Assembly (NCBI GenBank): GCA_024642115.1
Contig: JAHEBU010000003.1
Location: 1-64,000, forward strand
Direction of reading: 5' to 3'
DNA: 64,000 nt
Source of the DNA: Marivivens sp.
GTDB taxonomy: Bacteria > Pseudomonadota > Alphaproteobacteria > Rhodobacterales > Rhodobacteraceae
The notes beneath the pieces are model-generated. The model saw nothing but the letters and a program-made list of their open reading frames with translations. It was not told the origin of the DNA and did no database searches. Positions 18,442 to 26,482 of this stretch are shown here, piece by piece (the stretch's first letter is position 1; each line of letters opens with the position of its first letter). The translations under genes were made by a program, and so were the position numbers.

Positions 18442-18744
18442 ATGCAACTGACCCCCCGCGAAAAAGACAAGCTGCTGATCGCCATGGCGGCCGAAGTGGC
18501 CCGCAAACGGCTGAGCCGTGGCGTGAAACTGAACTATCCCGAGGCCATCGCGCTGATCACCGACGCCGTCGTCGAAGGGGCGCGCGACGGGCGCTCTGTC
18601 GCCGACATGATGGAGGCGGGGGCGCACGTCATCACCCGCGCCCAATGCATGGAAGGCATCCCCGAAATGATCGACGAAGTGCAGGTCGAGGCGACGTTCC
18701 CCGACGGCACCAAACTTGTCACCGTTCACCAGCCTATAAGGTAA
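18442..18744 (+). CDS. ureA: urease gamma subunit
   Basis: At exactly 100 residues this is the standard UreA. It begins [13 protein letters not shown], contains [14 protein letters not shown] and [16 protein letters not shown], and has the usual C-terminal HQPIR. UreA, UreB and UreC assemble as the (alpha-beta-gamma)3 urease that hydrolyses urea to ammonia and carbamate. It lies 4 bases after ureD and 4 bases before ureB, consistent with translation from one mRNA. Confidence 0.97.
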   Translation: MQLTPREKDKLLIAMAAEVARKRLSRGVKLNYPEAIALITDAVVEGARDGRSVADMMEAGAHVITRAQCMEGIPEMIDEVQVEATFPDGTKLVTVHQPIR

Positions 18745-18748
18745 GCCC

Positions 18749-19054
18749 ATGATCCCCGGAGAAATAATGCCCCTGGATGGCGACCTGATCCTGAACGAAG
18801 GGGCGATCCCCATCACGATCGAGGTTGCCAATACCGGCGACCGGCCCGTTCAGGTGGGCAGCCATTACCACTTTGCCGAGACGAATCCGGCGCTGTCCTT
18901 TGACCGGGACGCGGCGCGGGGCCACAGGCTGGATATTGCCGCAGGGACAGCCGTCCGGTTCGAGCCCGGCCAGCGGCGCGAGGTGACGCTGATCCCACTG
19001 TCAGGTGGGCGCACCGTCTATGGGTTCAATGGCAAGGTCATGGGTGCGTTGTGA
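18749..19054 (+). CDS. ureB: urease beta subunit
   Basis: The 101-residue product begins [18 protein letters not shown] and contains [18 protein letters not shown], the conserved UreB core, ending with [10 protein letters not shown]. The length is normal. The stop codon overlaps the next gene's GTG start in a GTGA junction. The structural set is interrupted here: two non-urease genes lie between ureB and ureC. Confidence 0.97.
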   Translation: MIPGEIMPLDGDLILNEGAIPITIEVANTGDRPVQVGSHYHFAETNPALSFDRDAARGHRLDIAAGTAVRFEPGQRREVTLIPLSGGRTVYGFNGKVMGAL

Positions 19055-19431
19055 AAAGGGCTGTTCTCGTGCTCGTCCTGTTCCCCGGGACGTTGGCCGC
19101 ACAGACCCCCGACTGTACGGCTGCCGTAACGCAGCAGGACATGAACCAATGCGCGGGCAGCAGTCTGGATCAGGCGGATGCCGAGCTGAACCAGACCTAC
19201 GCCCAGGCGCTGGACAAGGCCCGCTATATGGATGCCAACGCCAAGGCGGGGGCCGAAGATGCCTTGCGGACAGCCCAGCGTGCCTGGATTTCGTTCAGGG
19301 ACGCGGCCTGCACACTGGAAGCCCTTCCGTTCGAGGGCGGGTCCATCCAGTCGATGATCTATTCCGGCTGCATGGACCGGCTAACCCGCGCCCGCACCGA
19401 GGACCTAACCATATTCATAGGACAATTCTGA
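19051..19431 (+). CDS. LprI/DUF1311-type secreted protein
   Basis: The GTG start overlaps the ureB stop by four bases. The 126-residue product has a signal peptide (cleavage near LAA-QT). The mature part has the DUF1311 pattern: Cys near the start, DMNQCAG, a central [10 protein letters not shown] helix, and [13 protein letters not shown] followed by a last Cys. LprI of this family inhibits lysozyme, though many members are uncharacterised. Four cysteines suggest two disulfides in the periplasm. Its place inside the urease operon is unexplained. The stop overlaps the next ATG by one base. Confidence 0.82.
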   Translation: MKRAVLVLVLFPGTLAAQTPDCTAAVTQQDMNQCAGSSLDQADAELNQTYAQALDKARYMDANAKAGAEDALRTAQRAWISFRDAACTLEALPFEGGSIQSMIYSGCMDRLTRARTEDLTIFIGQF

Positions 19432-19748
19432 TGGCCAAAGCGCCCACGCCTGCCGATCTGATCGCCGTCTCGACCACCTGGTGGACGTTGATGGCCGAAA
19501 CCCAACACATCGTGGCAATGCGCATGATGGGGATGGCGGGGCTCTGGTCCGTCACCCCGTCTGAAAACGACCGCATGGTCAGTGAAAAGGGGCCTGCCTT
19601 CGCCGCCTCTGCCGCCGCAGGCACCGCCGCGATGATAGCGGGCAAACGCCCCGATCAGATCGCTGCCGCCGCGATGAAACCCCTGCGTGCCAAAACCCGC
19701 GCCAACGCCGCCCGTCTGGGCAAGCGCGGCCCGAAATTGCCCGGTTAA
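19431..19748 (+). CDS. small helical protein of the urease cluster
   Basis: The ATG at 19431 begins in the stop of the LprI-type gene. The 105-residue product is predicted mostly helical, with a Met/Trp-rich amphipathic N-terminal half ([20 protein letters not shown]), an Ala-rich middle, and a basic C-terminus. I recall similar small proteins between ureB and ureC in other Rhodobacterales, sometimes labelled antifreeze protein because of the Ala-rich helix. That label is not functional evidence. It looks phasin-like. It ends 10 bases before ureC and so is certainly co-transcribed with it. Confidence 0.7.
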   Translation: MAKAPTPADLIAVSTTWWTLMAETQHIVAMRMMGMAGLWSVTPSENDRMVSEKGPAFAASAAAGTAAMIAGKRPDQIAAAAMKPLRAKTRANAARLGKRGPKLPG

Positions 19749-19758
19749 GGAGAGACCC

Positions 19759-21468
19759 ATGCCCGCCCGTATTTCCCGCCGCGACTATGCCGCCATGTTC
19801 GGCCCTACCACCGGGGACAAGGTGCGACTGGCCGACACCGATCTGGTGATCGAGGTCGAACGCGACCTGACGACCTATGGCGAAGAGGTGAAATTCGGCG
19901 GCGGCAAGGTGATCCGCGATGGCATGGGCCAGTCGCAGGTGACCCGCGCGGCGGGGGCGGTGGATACCGTCATCACCAACGCACTGATCGTGGACTGGTC
20001 GGGCATCTACAAGGCCGACGTGGGCCTCAAGGACGGGCGCATCGTCAAGATCGGCAAGGCGGGCAACCCCGACACCCAGCCCGGCGTGAACATCATCGTG
20101 GGACCGGGGACCGAGGCGATTGCTGCCGAGGGGCGCATCCTGACCGCAGGCGGGATCGACAGCCACATCCACTTCATCTGCCCGCAGCAGATCGACGACG
20201 CACTTTATTCCGGTGTCACGACCATGATCGGCGGCGGCACCGGCCCCGCGCATGGGACGCTCGCCACCACCTGCACCCCCGGCCCCTGGCATCTGGGCCG
20301 GATGCTGCAAGCCGCTGATGCGTTTCCAATGAACCTGATGTTCGCGGGCAAGGGCAACGCGTCCCTGCCTGCGGCGTTAGAGGAACAGGTGCTGGGTGGG
20401 GCAGCCTGTCTGAAACTGCACGAGGACTGGGGCACCACACCCGCCGCCATCGACTGCTGCCTGACCGTGGCAGATGCGATGGATGTGCAGGTCATGATCC
20501 ACACCGATACACTCAACGAATCCGGCTTTGTCGAAAACACGGTGGGCGCCATGAAAGGCCGCACCATCCACGCCTTCCACACCGAAGGGGCGGGGGGCGG
20601 CCATGCGCCGGATATCATCAAGATCTGTGGCGAGGCGCATGTGCTGCCCTCCTCGACCAACCCGACCCGGCCCTTTACCGTCAACACGGTCGACGAACAC
20701 CTCGACATGCTGATGGTCTGTCACCATCTGGACAAATCCATCCCCGAAGACGTGGCCTTTGCCGAATCCCGCATCCGGCGCGAGACCATCGCCGCCGAAG
20801 ATATCCTGCACGACATGGGCGCGTTTTCGATCATTGCGTCCGACAGTCAGGCGATGGGCCGCGTCGGTGAAGTCCTCATCCGCACATGGCAGACCGCGCA
20901 CAAGATGAAGGTGCAGCGCGGGCGTCTGGCCGAAGAAACGGGGGCAAACGACAACTTCCGCACCCGCCGCTATATCGCCAAATACACCATCAACCCCGCC
21001 ATCGCCCACGGCATCGCGCACGAGGTCGGATCGGTCGAGGAAGGCAAACGCGCCGATCTGGTCCTGTGGAATCCGGCGTTTTTCGGGGTAAAGCCCGAAA
21101 TGATCCTGATGGGCGGCACCATTGTGGCCGCGCAAATGGGCGACCCCAACGCGTCGATCCCCACGCCACAGCCGGTCTATACGCGGCCGATGTTCGGGGC
21201 GTTCGGCAAATCTGTGGAACGCTCTGCTGTGACCTTCGTCAGTGCCGCAGCGCAGTCTGACGGGATCGGCAAACGGCTGGGTCTGGGCAAGGAAACCGTA
21301 GCCGTCGCAGGCACCCGGACGATCGGCAAACGCGACCTCAAACTCAACGACGCCATGCCCCATGTCGAGGTGAACCCCGAAACCTACGAAGTGCGGGCAG
21401 ACGGCGAACTGCTCACCTGCGAACCCGCCGAAAGCCTGCCGATGGCGCAGCGGTATTTTCTTTTCTGA
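19759..21468 (+). CDS. ureC: urease alpha (catalytic) subunit
   Basis: I start at the ATG at 19759, which follows AAGGAGA. The product is 569 residues, the usual size. Nickel ligands and catalytic residues are all present at the Klebsiella position plus two: His136 and His138 (SHIHF), carbamylated Lys219 (CLKLHEDWG), His248, His274, flap Cys321 and His322 (VCHHL), and Asp362 (ASDSQ). The enzyme is therefore predicted active, hydrolysing urea in the cytoplasm for nitrogen. It is followed not by ureE but by two extra genes, the first after a 93-base gap with its own possible promoter. Confidence 0.98.
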   Translation: MPARISRRDYAAMFGPTTGDKVRLADTDLVIEVERDLTTYGEEVKFGGGKVIRDGMGQSQVTRAAGAVDTVITNALIVDWSGIYKADVGLKDGRIVKIGKAGNPDTQPGVNIIVGPGTEAIAAEGRILTAGGIDSHIHFICPQQIDDALYSGVTTMIGGGTGPAHGTLATTCTPGPWHLGRMLQAADAFPMNLMFAGKGNASLPAALEEQVLGGAACLKLHEDWGTTPAAIDCCLTVADAMDVQVMIHTDTLNESGFVENTVGAMKGRTIHAFHTEGAGGGHAPDIIKICGEAHVLPSSTNPTRPFTVNTVDEHLDMLMVCHHLDKSIPEDVAFAESRIRRETIAAEDILHDMGAFSIIASDSQAMGRVGEVLIRTWQTAHKMKVQRGRLAEETGANDNFRTRRYIAKYTINPAIAHGIAHEVGSVEEGKRADLVLWNPAFFGVKPEMILMGGTIVAAQMGDPNASIPTPQPVYTRPMFGAFGKSVERSAVTFVSAAAQSDGIGKRLGLGKETVAVAGTRTIGKRDLKLNDAMPHVEVNPETYEVRADGELLTCEPAESLPMAQRYFLF

Positions 21469-21509
21469 CATGCAGAGTTGGGGTTAGGCTCGACCATGCT
21501 CTCGAAATT

Positions 21510-21523
21510 TTTGCGGGCGCAAA
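21510..21523. promoter_or_regulatory. TTTGCG-GG-CGCAAA inverted repeat
   Basis: Perfect 6-base arms around two bases in the gap after ureC, about 38 bases before the next gene. It could be an operator for an internal promoter or an RNA element. The regulator is unknown. Confidence 0.3.
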
Positions 21524-21561
21524 TCGTTTTAACCCAAGTCTAGTTTGTACAGGATTCAAAA

Positions 21562-22179
21562 ATGGCTTTTCCTCATCTACAACGCCCAGCCCTGCTTCCT
21601 CTTTTGCTGCTGCTGAGCAGTCCCGCGATTGCGGCCTGCCCGACGGGGGCCGACATGGCCAATGGCATTGGCGTGCGTCGCGACGACGCGGTGTCACTAT
21701 ACTTTTTCACGCTCGACGATGTTGCGGTGTCCCAGACGCTCGATTTCGGGAATGGACTGTTGGCCAAGAACGTCCTCTACCACGGCACCTATCCGTTCGC
21801 TTTGAAGATGGAACAGGACACGGTCGAGGACGAAGCGTCGAACATGCTGTTCATCTACGAAAAGGACCCGTCCGAAATGGCCCCGCCCGCGCCCGGCCTT
21901 GTGCAGGTGTTGCGGACCTATGTGCGGCCCAAACTCGACCCCGAATATCCCGAAACCCAGACCGCCACATGGGGGGAACTGACAGATGTCGCCATTGGCA
22001 CTTGCACCTATCAGGCTATCTTTGGATCAGTCGATTATGCCAGCGACGCCGGCCTTCTGAACGAAGGTCTGATGTACCTGCCCGAACTTGGGATCAGCCT
22101 GCAAACCTCATACGCGGTGGTTGGCGACGCCTCGCAATCCTATGTATACGGCTATACGGAGATCGTGAATTTCGAATGA
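21562..22179 (+). CDS. secreted hypothetical protein inside the urease cluster
   Basis: The 205-residue protein begins with a clear signal peptide (poly-Leu core, cleavage after AIA) and contains mature cysteines in ACPTGADM and GTCTYQ. The rest is mixed alpha/beta with many acidic residues. I do not recognise the domain. It lies between ureC and ureE on the same strand, with gaps on both sides (93 and 126 bases), so it may be an independent insertion in the cluster. No nickel-binding His cluster is seen, so a nickel-carrier role is not supported. Confidence 0.65.
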   Translation: MAFPHLQRPALLPLLLLLSSPAIAACPTGADMANGIGVRRDDAVSLYFFTLDDVAVSQTLDFGNGLLAKNVLYHGTYPFALKMEQDTVEDEASNMLFIYEKDPSEMAPPAPGLVQVLRTYVRPKLDPEYPETQTATWGELTDVAIGTCTYQAIFGSVDYASDAGLLNEGLMYLPELGISLQTSYAVVGDASQSYVYGYTEIVNFE

Positions 22180-22305
22180 CCCGCTGTCAGAGCCATGTCG
22201 CACTCGCAAGGCAGAGTCCCACAATGGACAGTTGTGCTGACCCACTTCCGGGGCCATTTTCATCTCAAGGGAGGAAACAACCTGTGACACCACAAGGGGT
22301 TTCCA

Positions 22306-22533
22306 ATGGCACAGACAGCGACATTCACCACCGCTCCGGCCCGATCGGTCTGGGACAGCGTCAAACGCGGATTTACAGGCTACATCAACGTCATGGTGCG
22401 ACTGGCAGAGGCCGGTCCGCGCATGGCCGCCGTGCGCAAGCTGAACGAAACGACAGACGCCCAACTTGCCGCCAAAGGCACGACCCGCGACCGCGAAGTG
22501 CAGCGGATCTTTGGCGGGCATTTCTACCTCTGA
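22306..22533 (+). CDS. DUF1127-like small protein
   Basis: This 75-residue protein ends in a DUF1127-like pattern: LNETTDAQLAAKGTTRDREVQRIFGG. That matches the D-x-L-x-x-x-G-x-x-R core of the family. AAGGGG precedes the ATG. Short DUF1127 proteins in alphaproteobacteria have been linked to phosphate/carbon metabolism and small-RNA turnover, including CcaF1 in Rhodobacter (recalled). A TTGTGC-N17-CATTTT pair at 22232-22260 may be a private promoter. It lies 16 bases before ureE. Confidence 0.7.
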   Translation: MAQTATFTTAPARSVWDSVKRGFTGYINVMVRLAEAGPRMAAVRKLNETTDAQLAAKGTTRDREVQRIFGGHFYL

Positions 22534-22549
22534 CCCACAGGGTGGCGGG

Positions 22550-23023
22550 ATGAGCGGGCTGGGCCTGCCCTCCGCCACCTCGGTCCACCGGGGGTCCGCG
22601 TCCGCCGCACTGGCTGGCACGGTCCGGCTGGCCTACGACGACCGGATGATCCGGCGCAAACGGCTGACCACGACGGACGGCGGCACGGTTATGGTCGACC
22701 TGCCCGAAACTGTGGGGCTGGACCACGGCGACCACCTGATCCTGTCGGACGGGCGGGCAGTTCGGGTCGAGGCGGCGATCGAGCCGCTCATGGACATCAC
22801 CGGCGACCTGCCGCGTCTGGCCTGGCACATCGGCAACCGGCACGCGCCTTGCCAGATCATGGGCGACCGGCTGCGGATCAGGCTGGATAGGGTGCTCGAA
22901 CGGATGCTGACCCAACTCGGCGCCCGGGTGACCCACGTCATGGCCCCCTTCACCCCCGAAGGCGGCGCCTATGGGATGGGTCGGACGATGGGGCACAGCC
23001 ACGCCGACCCCAATGCTCACTGA
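22550..23023 (+). CDS. ureE: urease accessory protein UreE (nickel chaperone)
   Basis: Starting at the ATG at 22550 gives 157 residues. The N-terminal UreE domain has RLAYDDRMIRRKRL and the C-terminal domain has WHIGNRHAPCQI, where the GNRH motif carries the dimer-interface nickel His. It ends in a short His-containing tail (GHSHADPNAH) rather than a long poly-His run. UreE delivers nickel to the UreD-F-G complex. The last 11 bases overlap the ureF start. Confidence 0.93.
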   Translation: MSGLGLPSATSVHRGSASAALAGTVRLAYDDRMIRRKRLTTTDGGTVMVDLPETVGLDHGDHLILSDGRAVRVEAAIEPLMDITGDLPRLAWHIGNRHAPCQIMGDRLRIRLDRVLERMLTQLGARVTHVMAPFTPEGGAYGMGRTMGHSHADPNAH

Positions 23024-23645
23024 AACCCTGCTCACCCTGACGCAGATTCTGGCCTCAACCTATCCGGTCGGGGCCTTTGCCTACAGCCACGGGCTGGAAC
23101 GACTGGCGACAGATGGGACGATCACGCCCGACAGGCTGGGCGACTGGCTGACGGATGTGCTCGACCACGGGGCGGGACGGGCGGATGCAATCCTTCTGGC
23201 GCTGGCGGCCACGACCGACGCGGCGACAGACCTCAACGACTATGCGCTGGCTTTGGCCCCCACGCGCGAACGACGGCAGGAGACGCTGCACCAAGGGGCG
23301 GCGTTTGCGGCGACGACGCGGGCGGTCTGGGGGATAGACGTGGCAGACATGGCCTATCCCGTGGCGGTCGGGCGGGCGGCGCGGTTGCTCGATTTGCCGA
23401 GCGAACCCGTCACGGCGGTCTGGCTGCAAGGAGTCGCGGCGAACCTGATCCAGTGCGCGCTGCGGCTTATGCCGCTGGGGCAGACGGCGGGGCAGCGCAT
23501 CCTGCACGACCTCACCCCGCTGATCGGCCGGATCGCGGCCGAGGCGCAACATGCCGCCCTCGACGATATCGGAAGCGCGGCCTTTGTGACGGACATCGGT
23601 TCGATGCGGCACGAAACGCAATATTCGCGTATCTTCCGGTCATGA
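23013..23645 (+). CDS. ureF: urease accessory protein UreF
   Basis: From the ATG at 23013 the product is 210 residues. The family start TLTQILASTYPVGAFAYSHGLE is clear, followed by an all-helical protein with a conserved C-terminal RHETQYSRIFRS. UreF joins UreD and UreG on apo-urease and controls UreG GTPase activity. The start overlaps ureE and the stop overlaps the next gene (ATGA), showing tight coupling. Confidence 0.94.
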   Translation: MLTETLLTLTQILASTYPVGAFAYSHGLERLATDGTITPDRLGDWLTDVLDHGAGRADAILLALAATTDAATDLNDYALALAPTRERRQETLHQGAAFAATTRAVWGIDVADMAYPVAVGRAARLLDLPSEPVTAVWLQGVAANLIQCALRLMPLGQTAGQRILHDLTPLIGRIAAEAQHAALDDIGSAAFVTDIGSMRHETQYSRIFRS

Positions 23646-24052
23646 CGATTCTCGCACTCCTCCTGTCGGCGATCCTGATCGTGGTGGCGGCGTTTCACCT
23701 GCTCTGGGCGCTTGGCTACTGGGTGCCGATCAAGGATGAAGAGGCGCTCGTGCGGACGGTCATCGGCGTGCGCAACGCCAAGCGGATGCCGGGACCGATC
23801 CCCAGCGCACTGATCTGCGTGGCGCTCTTGATCGGGGCCGCCGCGCCGTGGTGGCCAGACAGTCGATTGCGCACTGCGATCCTGATCCTGGCGGCATTCG
23901 TCTTCGCGATCCGGGGCGGGCTGGCCTATGCGCCCGGATGGCGCCGTGTGGTCAGCCAGGAACCCTTTGCCACGCTCGACCGGCGGTACTACGGGCCACT
24001 CTGCCTTGGGCTCAGCGCCCTCTACCTCATCCTTTTGATCGGAGCGTTCTGA
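23642..24052 (+). CDS. DUF3995 membrane protein
   Basis: The 136-residue protein has four hydrophobic segments: residues 1-22 as a signal-anchor, about 55-70, 80-92 and 118-135. A conserved FHLLWALGYW block is followed by a PG-rich loop, typical of DUF3995 as I remember it. It lies between ureF and ureG with overlaps on both sides, so it is made with the urease maturation proteins. A membrane partner might relate to urea, ammonia or nickel movement, but nothing in the sequence shows this. Confidence 0.75.
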   Translation: MTILALLLSAILIVVAAFHLLWALGYWVPIKDEEALVRTVIGVRNAKRMPGPIPSALICVALLIGAAAPWWPDSRLRTAILILAAFVFAIRGGLAYAPGWRRVVSQEPFATLDRRYYGPLCLGLSALYLILLIGAF

Positions 24053-24661
24053 ATGTCTGCAAACGGCCCCCTGCGCATCGGGATCGGCGGCCCCGTCGGG
24101 GCGGGGAAAACCACGCTGACGGCGGCGCTCGCCCGCGCGCTCAAAGACACAGTGTCGCTCGCTGTCATCACCAACGACATCTACACCCAAGAGGACGCCG
24201 AGGCGCTGATGCGGATGCAGATCCTGCCCGCTGACCGGGTGATGGGTGTGGAAACCGGCGGCTGTCCGCACACCGCGATCCGCGAGGATGCGTCGATCAA
24301 TCTGGCAGCCGTGGCCGAAATGCGCGGGCGGCACCCGGATCTGGAGTTGATCCTGATTGAAAGCGGCGGAGACAACCTGTCGGCCACCTTCAGCCCGGAA
24401 CTGGCAGACCTGACGATCTACGTCATCGACGTGGCCGCAGGCGAAGAGATCCCGCGCAAGGGTGGCCCGGCCATCACCCGGTCCGACATCCTTGTCATCA
24501 ACAAGACCGACCTCGCGCCCTATGTGGGCGCCAGTCTGGACGTGATGGAGCGGGACGCCACGCGGATGCGGGCCGGACGGCCGTTCCTGTTCACCGCGCT
24601 AAGGCACGGGACCGGGCTGGACGCGGTCATCGCCCAGATCAGGGACATTGGCGGGCTTTAG
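24053..24661 (+). CDS. ureG: urease accessory GTPase UreG
   Basis: At 202 residues, it has the SIMIBI-class GTPase motifs: P-loop [11 protein letters not shown] near residue 10, ESGGDN as the switch/Walker B region, metal-binding CPH in [11 protein letters not shown], and NKTD for guanine recognition. UreG provides GTP-driven nickel delivery to urease. It is the last gene of the cluster. Its last four bases overlap the end of the convergent trxC. Confidence 0.96.
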   Translation: MSANGPLRIGIGGPVGAGKTTLTAALARALKDTVSLAVITNDIYTQEDAEALMRMQILPADRVMGVETGGCPHTAIREDASINLAAVAEMRGRHPDLELILIESGGDNLSATFSPELADLTIYVIDVAAGEEIPRKGGPAITRSDILVINKTDLAPYVGASLDVMERDATRMRAGRPFLFTALRHGTGLDAVIAQIRDIGGL

Positions 24662-25083
24662 CCTTGGATCCATCCTGCTATTGCTGCGGCATTGGTGGCC
24701 CCCGACTGGCGCTTGACCTCGCGCCCGCCCGCGAATTTGACCATCGTGGGGATACCGCGAATGGCGTATTTTGCACCCGCTTGCGGGTCGGCCTCGGTGT
24801 TGAGCTTGACCAGCCGCGCCCGCCCTTGCAGGGCGGTGGCGGCCTTGGCGAATTCCGGGGCCATCGTCCGGCACGGGCCGCACCACGGCGCCCAGAAATC
24901 AACGACCAACGGCAGGTCGTCATTGCGGGCGGCTTTTTCGAGCGTGGCCAGATCGACCTCGACCGCTTTGTTAGAGATCAGGCCAGTGCCGCACCGGGCG
25001 CATTTCGGGGCCTCGGCGATCCGGTCACCAGGCACCCGGTTCACCTGACCACAGTCAAGACAGGTCACTTTCAATCCGGCCAT
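24658..25083 (-). CDS. trxC: thioredoxin 2 (zinc-finger thioredoxin)
   Basis: The product is 141 residues from the ATG at 25083, placed at better spacing from GGGAGA than an ATG two codons upstream. The N-terminus carries two CxxC pairs (CLDC and CARC) that form the TrxC zinc site. The thioredoxin active site is WCGPC within [16 protein letters not shown], and the cis-Pro block is GIPTMVKF. It reduces disulfides in the cytoplasm and in E. coli is induced by oxidative stress. It is convergent with ureG. Confidence 0.93.
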   Translation of the reverse strand: MAGLKVTCLDCGQVNRVPGDRIAEAPKCARCGTGLISNKAVEVDLATLEKAARNDDLPLVVDFWAPWCGPCRTMAPEFAKAATALQGRARLVKLNTEADPQAGAKYAIRGIPTMVKFAGGREVKRQSGATNAAAIAGWIQG

Positions 25084-25207
25084 CACCATTCTCCCGAATA
25101 TATTTCATTAAGTAGATGTGTATGACGCAAGGCAAGGTCAAGGCCCGCCCATCGGACCTAAAAACATAAGTTTCTGATTTCCCTTTAGAAACAATGCTCT
25201 GTTAGCC

Positions 25208-25221
25208 GTTCACGCGTGAAC
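25208..25221. promoter_or_regulatory. 14-bp perfect palindrome GTTCACGCGTGAAC
   Basis: A fully symmetric 14-bp site lies between trxC and the DUF3309 gene, about 80 bases before the latter. This is the right place for an operator of either divergent gene. No regulator assigned. Confidence 0.4.
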
Positions 25222-25301
25222 TGAGGGGGAGGCACGACCATCAGGGAACCAAATTGCGGGTCTTTGACTTGACCTGACAACGACCCATCAAGGACCAGAC
25301 C

Positions 25302-25457
25302 ATGCTTTACACCATCCTCATCGTGATACTCGTGCTGGCCGTCGTCGGCGCCCTGCCCACCTGGGGCCACTCCCGCAGCTGGGGGTACGCTCCCTCGGGC
25401 GGCATTGGCCTGATCCTGCTTATCCTGCTCATCCTGGTCCTCACCGGCCGGGTCTGA
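25302..25457 (+). CDS. DUF3309 small membrane peptide
   Basis: A 51-residue product with the DUF3309 layout: a first hydrophobic helix, a central [18 protein letters not shown] block, and a second helix ending LILVLTGRV. This family is common in proteobacteria as very short inner-membrane proteins of unknown role. AAGGA precedes the ATG at good spacing. It is followed after 21 bases by another tiny membrane ORF. Confidence 0.85.
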   Translation: MLYTILIVILVLAVVGALPTWGHSRSWGYAPSGGIGLILLILLILVLTGRV

Positions 25458-25478
25458 CCCAATCCAAGGAGAACTGTC

Positions 25479-25556
25479 ATGAAAGGCATCCTAGCCTGGG
25501 CCATCGGTATCCCGATCCCCATCATCATCATCCTCTACCTGCTCAACGTCTTTTAA
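25479..25556 (+). CDS. 25-residue membrane microprotein
   Basis: An ORF of 25 codons with a perfect AAGGAGA Shine-Dalgarno six bases before its ATG. The product is one hydrophobic helix (starts MKGILAW, ends YLLNVF) with an Ile/Pro-rich core. It sits 21 bases after the DUF3309 gene and just before a strong terminator. The strong RBS, the membrane-like composition and the shared terminator argue it is translated, but its size makes proof from sequence impossible. Confidence 0.55.
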   Translation: MKGILAWAIGIPIPIIIILYLLNVF

Positions 25557-25564
25557 GGCGATCC

Positions 25565-25603
25565 GCCGCATCGGCCACAACCGGCCGGTGCGGCACCTTT
25601 TTT
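25565..25603 (+). terminator. intrinsic terminator of the DUF3309 unit
   Basis: GCCGCATCGGCC pairs with GGCCGGTGCGGC (12 bp, one T-G and one C-G interior pair) around a 6-nt loop and is followed by ACC and six Ts. It separates the microproteins from the first cold-shock gene. Confidence 0.88.
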
Positions 25604-25612
25604 GGAAATGCC

Positions 25613-25641
25613 TTGCTATTCTCGGGCAACGCGCCCATATA
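25613..25641 (+). promoter_or_regulatory. probable promoter of the first csp gene
   Basis: TTGCTA-N17-CATATA. The equivalent TTGATT-N17-CATATT lies at the same distance before the second csp leader, supporting both. Confidence 0.5.
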
Positions 25642-25652
25642 CCCCCCTGCAT

Positions 25653-25762
25653 ACGTTATCTCTTTCGACCACTGTCTTCCTTCATCGGCGCCAGTCTATC
25701 GATTTTGCACTGACGAGCCGCGCTGTCGCATCCCGCGGACAGATCATAGAAGGAAACACACG
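25653..25762 (+). ncRNA. structured 5' leader of csp gene 1
   Basis: About 110 nt, strongly similar to the leader at 26095-26203. Conserved blocks are ACGTTATCTCTnTCGACCAC and GCACTGACGAGCCG. A stem CTGTC/GACAG (25723-25727 with 25738-25742) closes the loop GCATCCCGCG. TTCCTTC (25677-25683) is fully complementary to the Shine-Dalgarno GAAGGAA (25749-25755). This suggests temperature- or factor-dependent exposure of the ribosome site. Confidence 0.6.
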
Positions 25763-25969
25763 ATGGCCACTGGCACCGTGAAATGGTTCAACACCACCAA
25801 AGGCTTCGGCTTCATTGCTCCCGATGGTGGCAAAAAGGACGTCTTCGTCCATATCTCCGCTGTCGAGCGTTCGGGCCTGACCGGCCTGAAGGATGACCAG
25901 AAGGTCACCTTCGACATCGAAGCCGGCCGTGACGGTCGTGAATCGGCGATCAACCTGCAACTGGCATAA
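25763..25969 (+). CDS. cold-shock protein (CspA family), copy 1
   Basis: This 68-residue single cold-shock domain has RNP1 as KGFGFIAPD and RNP2 as VFVHIS, with the aromatic residues for RNA stacking intact. It acts as an RNA chaperone in the cytoplasm. The second copy, 235 bases downstream, is nearly identical: the domain differs at only a few positions. GAAGGAA lies before the ATG. Regulation is probably at the leader, which is shared between the two copies. A hairpin with a UUCG loop follows. Confidence 0.95.
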   Translation: MATGTVKWFNTTKGFGFIAPDGGKKDVFVHISAVERSGLTGLKDDQKVTFDIEAGRDGRESAINLQLA

Positions 25970-25988
25970 GCCTGTCGCAAACCGATCC

Positions 25989-26010
25989 GGGCGCGCGTTC
26001 GCGCGCGCCC
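25989..26010 (+). terminator. GC hairpin with UUCG tetraloop after csp 1
   Basis: GGGCGCGCG-TTCG-CGCGCGCCC is a perfect 9-bp stem with an exceptionally stable tetraloop. There is no T-run, so it may protect the 3' end or mark a processed or pause site rather than be a classical terminator. Confidence 0.55.
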
Positions 26011-26055
26011 GACCCGGCAGAGTCGTGCCGACTCGCCCCACCCCTCCAAACATTC

Positions 26056-26084
26056 TTGATTTCAAGCAGAATCGGCCTCATATT
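26056..26084 (+). promoter_or_regulatory. probable promoter of the second csp gene
   Basis: TTGATT-N17-CATATT, positioned 10 bases before the conserved leader block, as for copy 1. Confidence 0.5.
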
Positions 26085-26094
26085 TGGGGCTGCG

Positions 26095-26203
26095 ACGTTA
26101 TCTCTATCGACCACCTGTCTCCTCCTCGGCCCAGTCAATCGATCAAGCACTGACGAGCCGGACCGCTGCATCCCGCGAGCGGTGAACAAGGGAAGACATT
26201 CAA
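26095..26203 (+). ncRNA. structured 5' leader of csp gene 2
   Basis: Paralogue of the leader at 25653-25762. Here the stem is ACCGCT/AGCGGT (26162-26167 with 26178-26183), different bases from copy 1 but closing the same loop GCATCCCGCG. TGTCTCC (26116-26122) can pair with most of the ribosome-site region GGGAAGACA. Confidence 0.6.
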
Positions 26204-26413
26204 ATGGCGTCTGGTACCGTCAAATGGTTCAATACCACCAAAGGCTACGGCTTCATCGCTCCTGACGGGGGCAAGAAGGACGTGTTCGTTCATATCTCGG
26301 CTGTCGAGCGGTCCGGTCTGACCGGCCTCAAGGACAACCAGAAGGTCAACTTTGACATCGAAGCGGGCCGCGACGGGCGCGAGTCCGCGATCAACCTCAA
26401 GCTGGCCGACTAA
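26204..26413 (+). CDS. cold-shock protein (CspA family), copy 2
   Basis: The 69-residue cold-shock domain protein has RNP1 KGYGFIAPD and RNP2 VFVHIS. It is a tandem paralogue of the gene at 25763, differing mainly at a few conservative positions. The Shine-Dalgarno is AAGGGAAG. Tandem duplication included the promoter and leader. Leader differences, in particular the covarying stem, suggest both copies remain under selection. An 11-bp terminator hairpin follows. Confidence 0.95.
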   Translation: MASGTVKWFNTTKGYGFIAPDGGKKDVFVHISAVERSGLTGLKDNQKVNFDIEAGRDGRESAINLKLAD

Positions 26414-26448
26414 GCCTGCCTGATCAGTAGGTCTGGCCTGAAGTTCAG

Positions 26449-26477
26449 GGGCGCGGGGGGCAACCCTCGCGCCCTTT
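26449..26477 (+). terminator. terminator after csp 2
   Basis: GGGCGCG plus GGGG pairs with CCCT plus CGCGCCC (11 bp, one G-T) around a GCAA loop, then TTT. It also lies at the end of the convergent dodecin gene and may serve both. Confidence 0.7.
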
Positions 26478-26482
26478 GCCCG

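Noticed and set aside
25244-25290. Possible stress sigma-factor promoter (GGAAC, CTTGAC/CCCATCA)
   Set aside because: Spacing does not fit EcfG or RpoH consensus closely enough.
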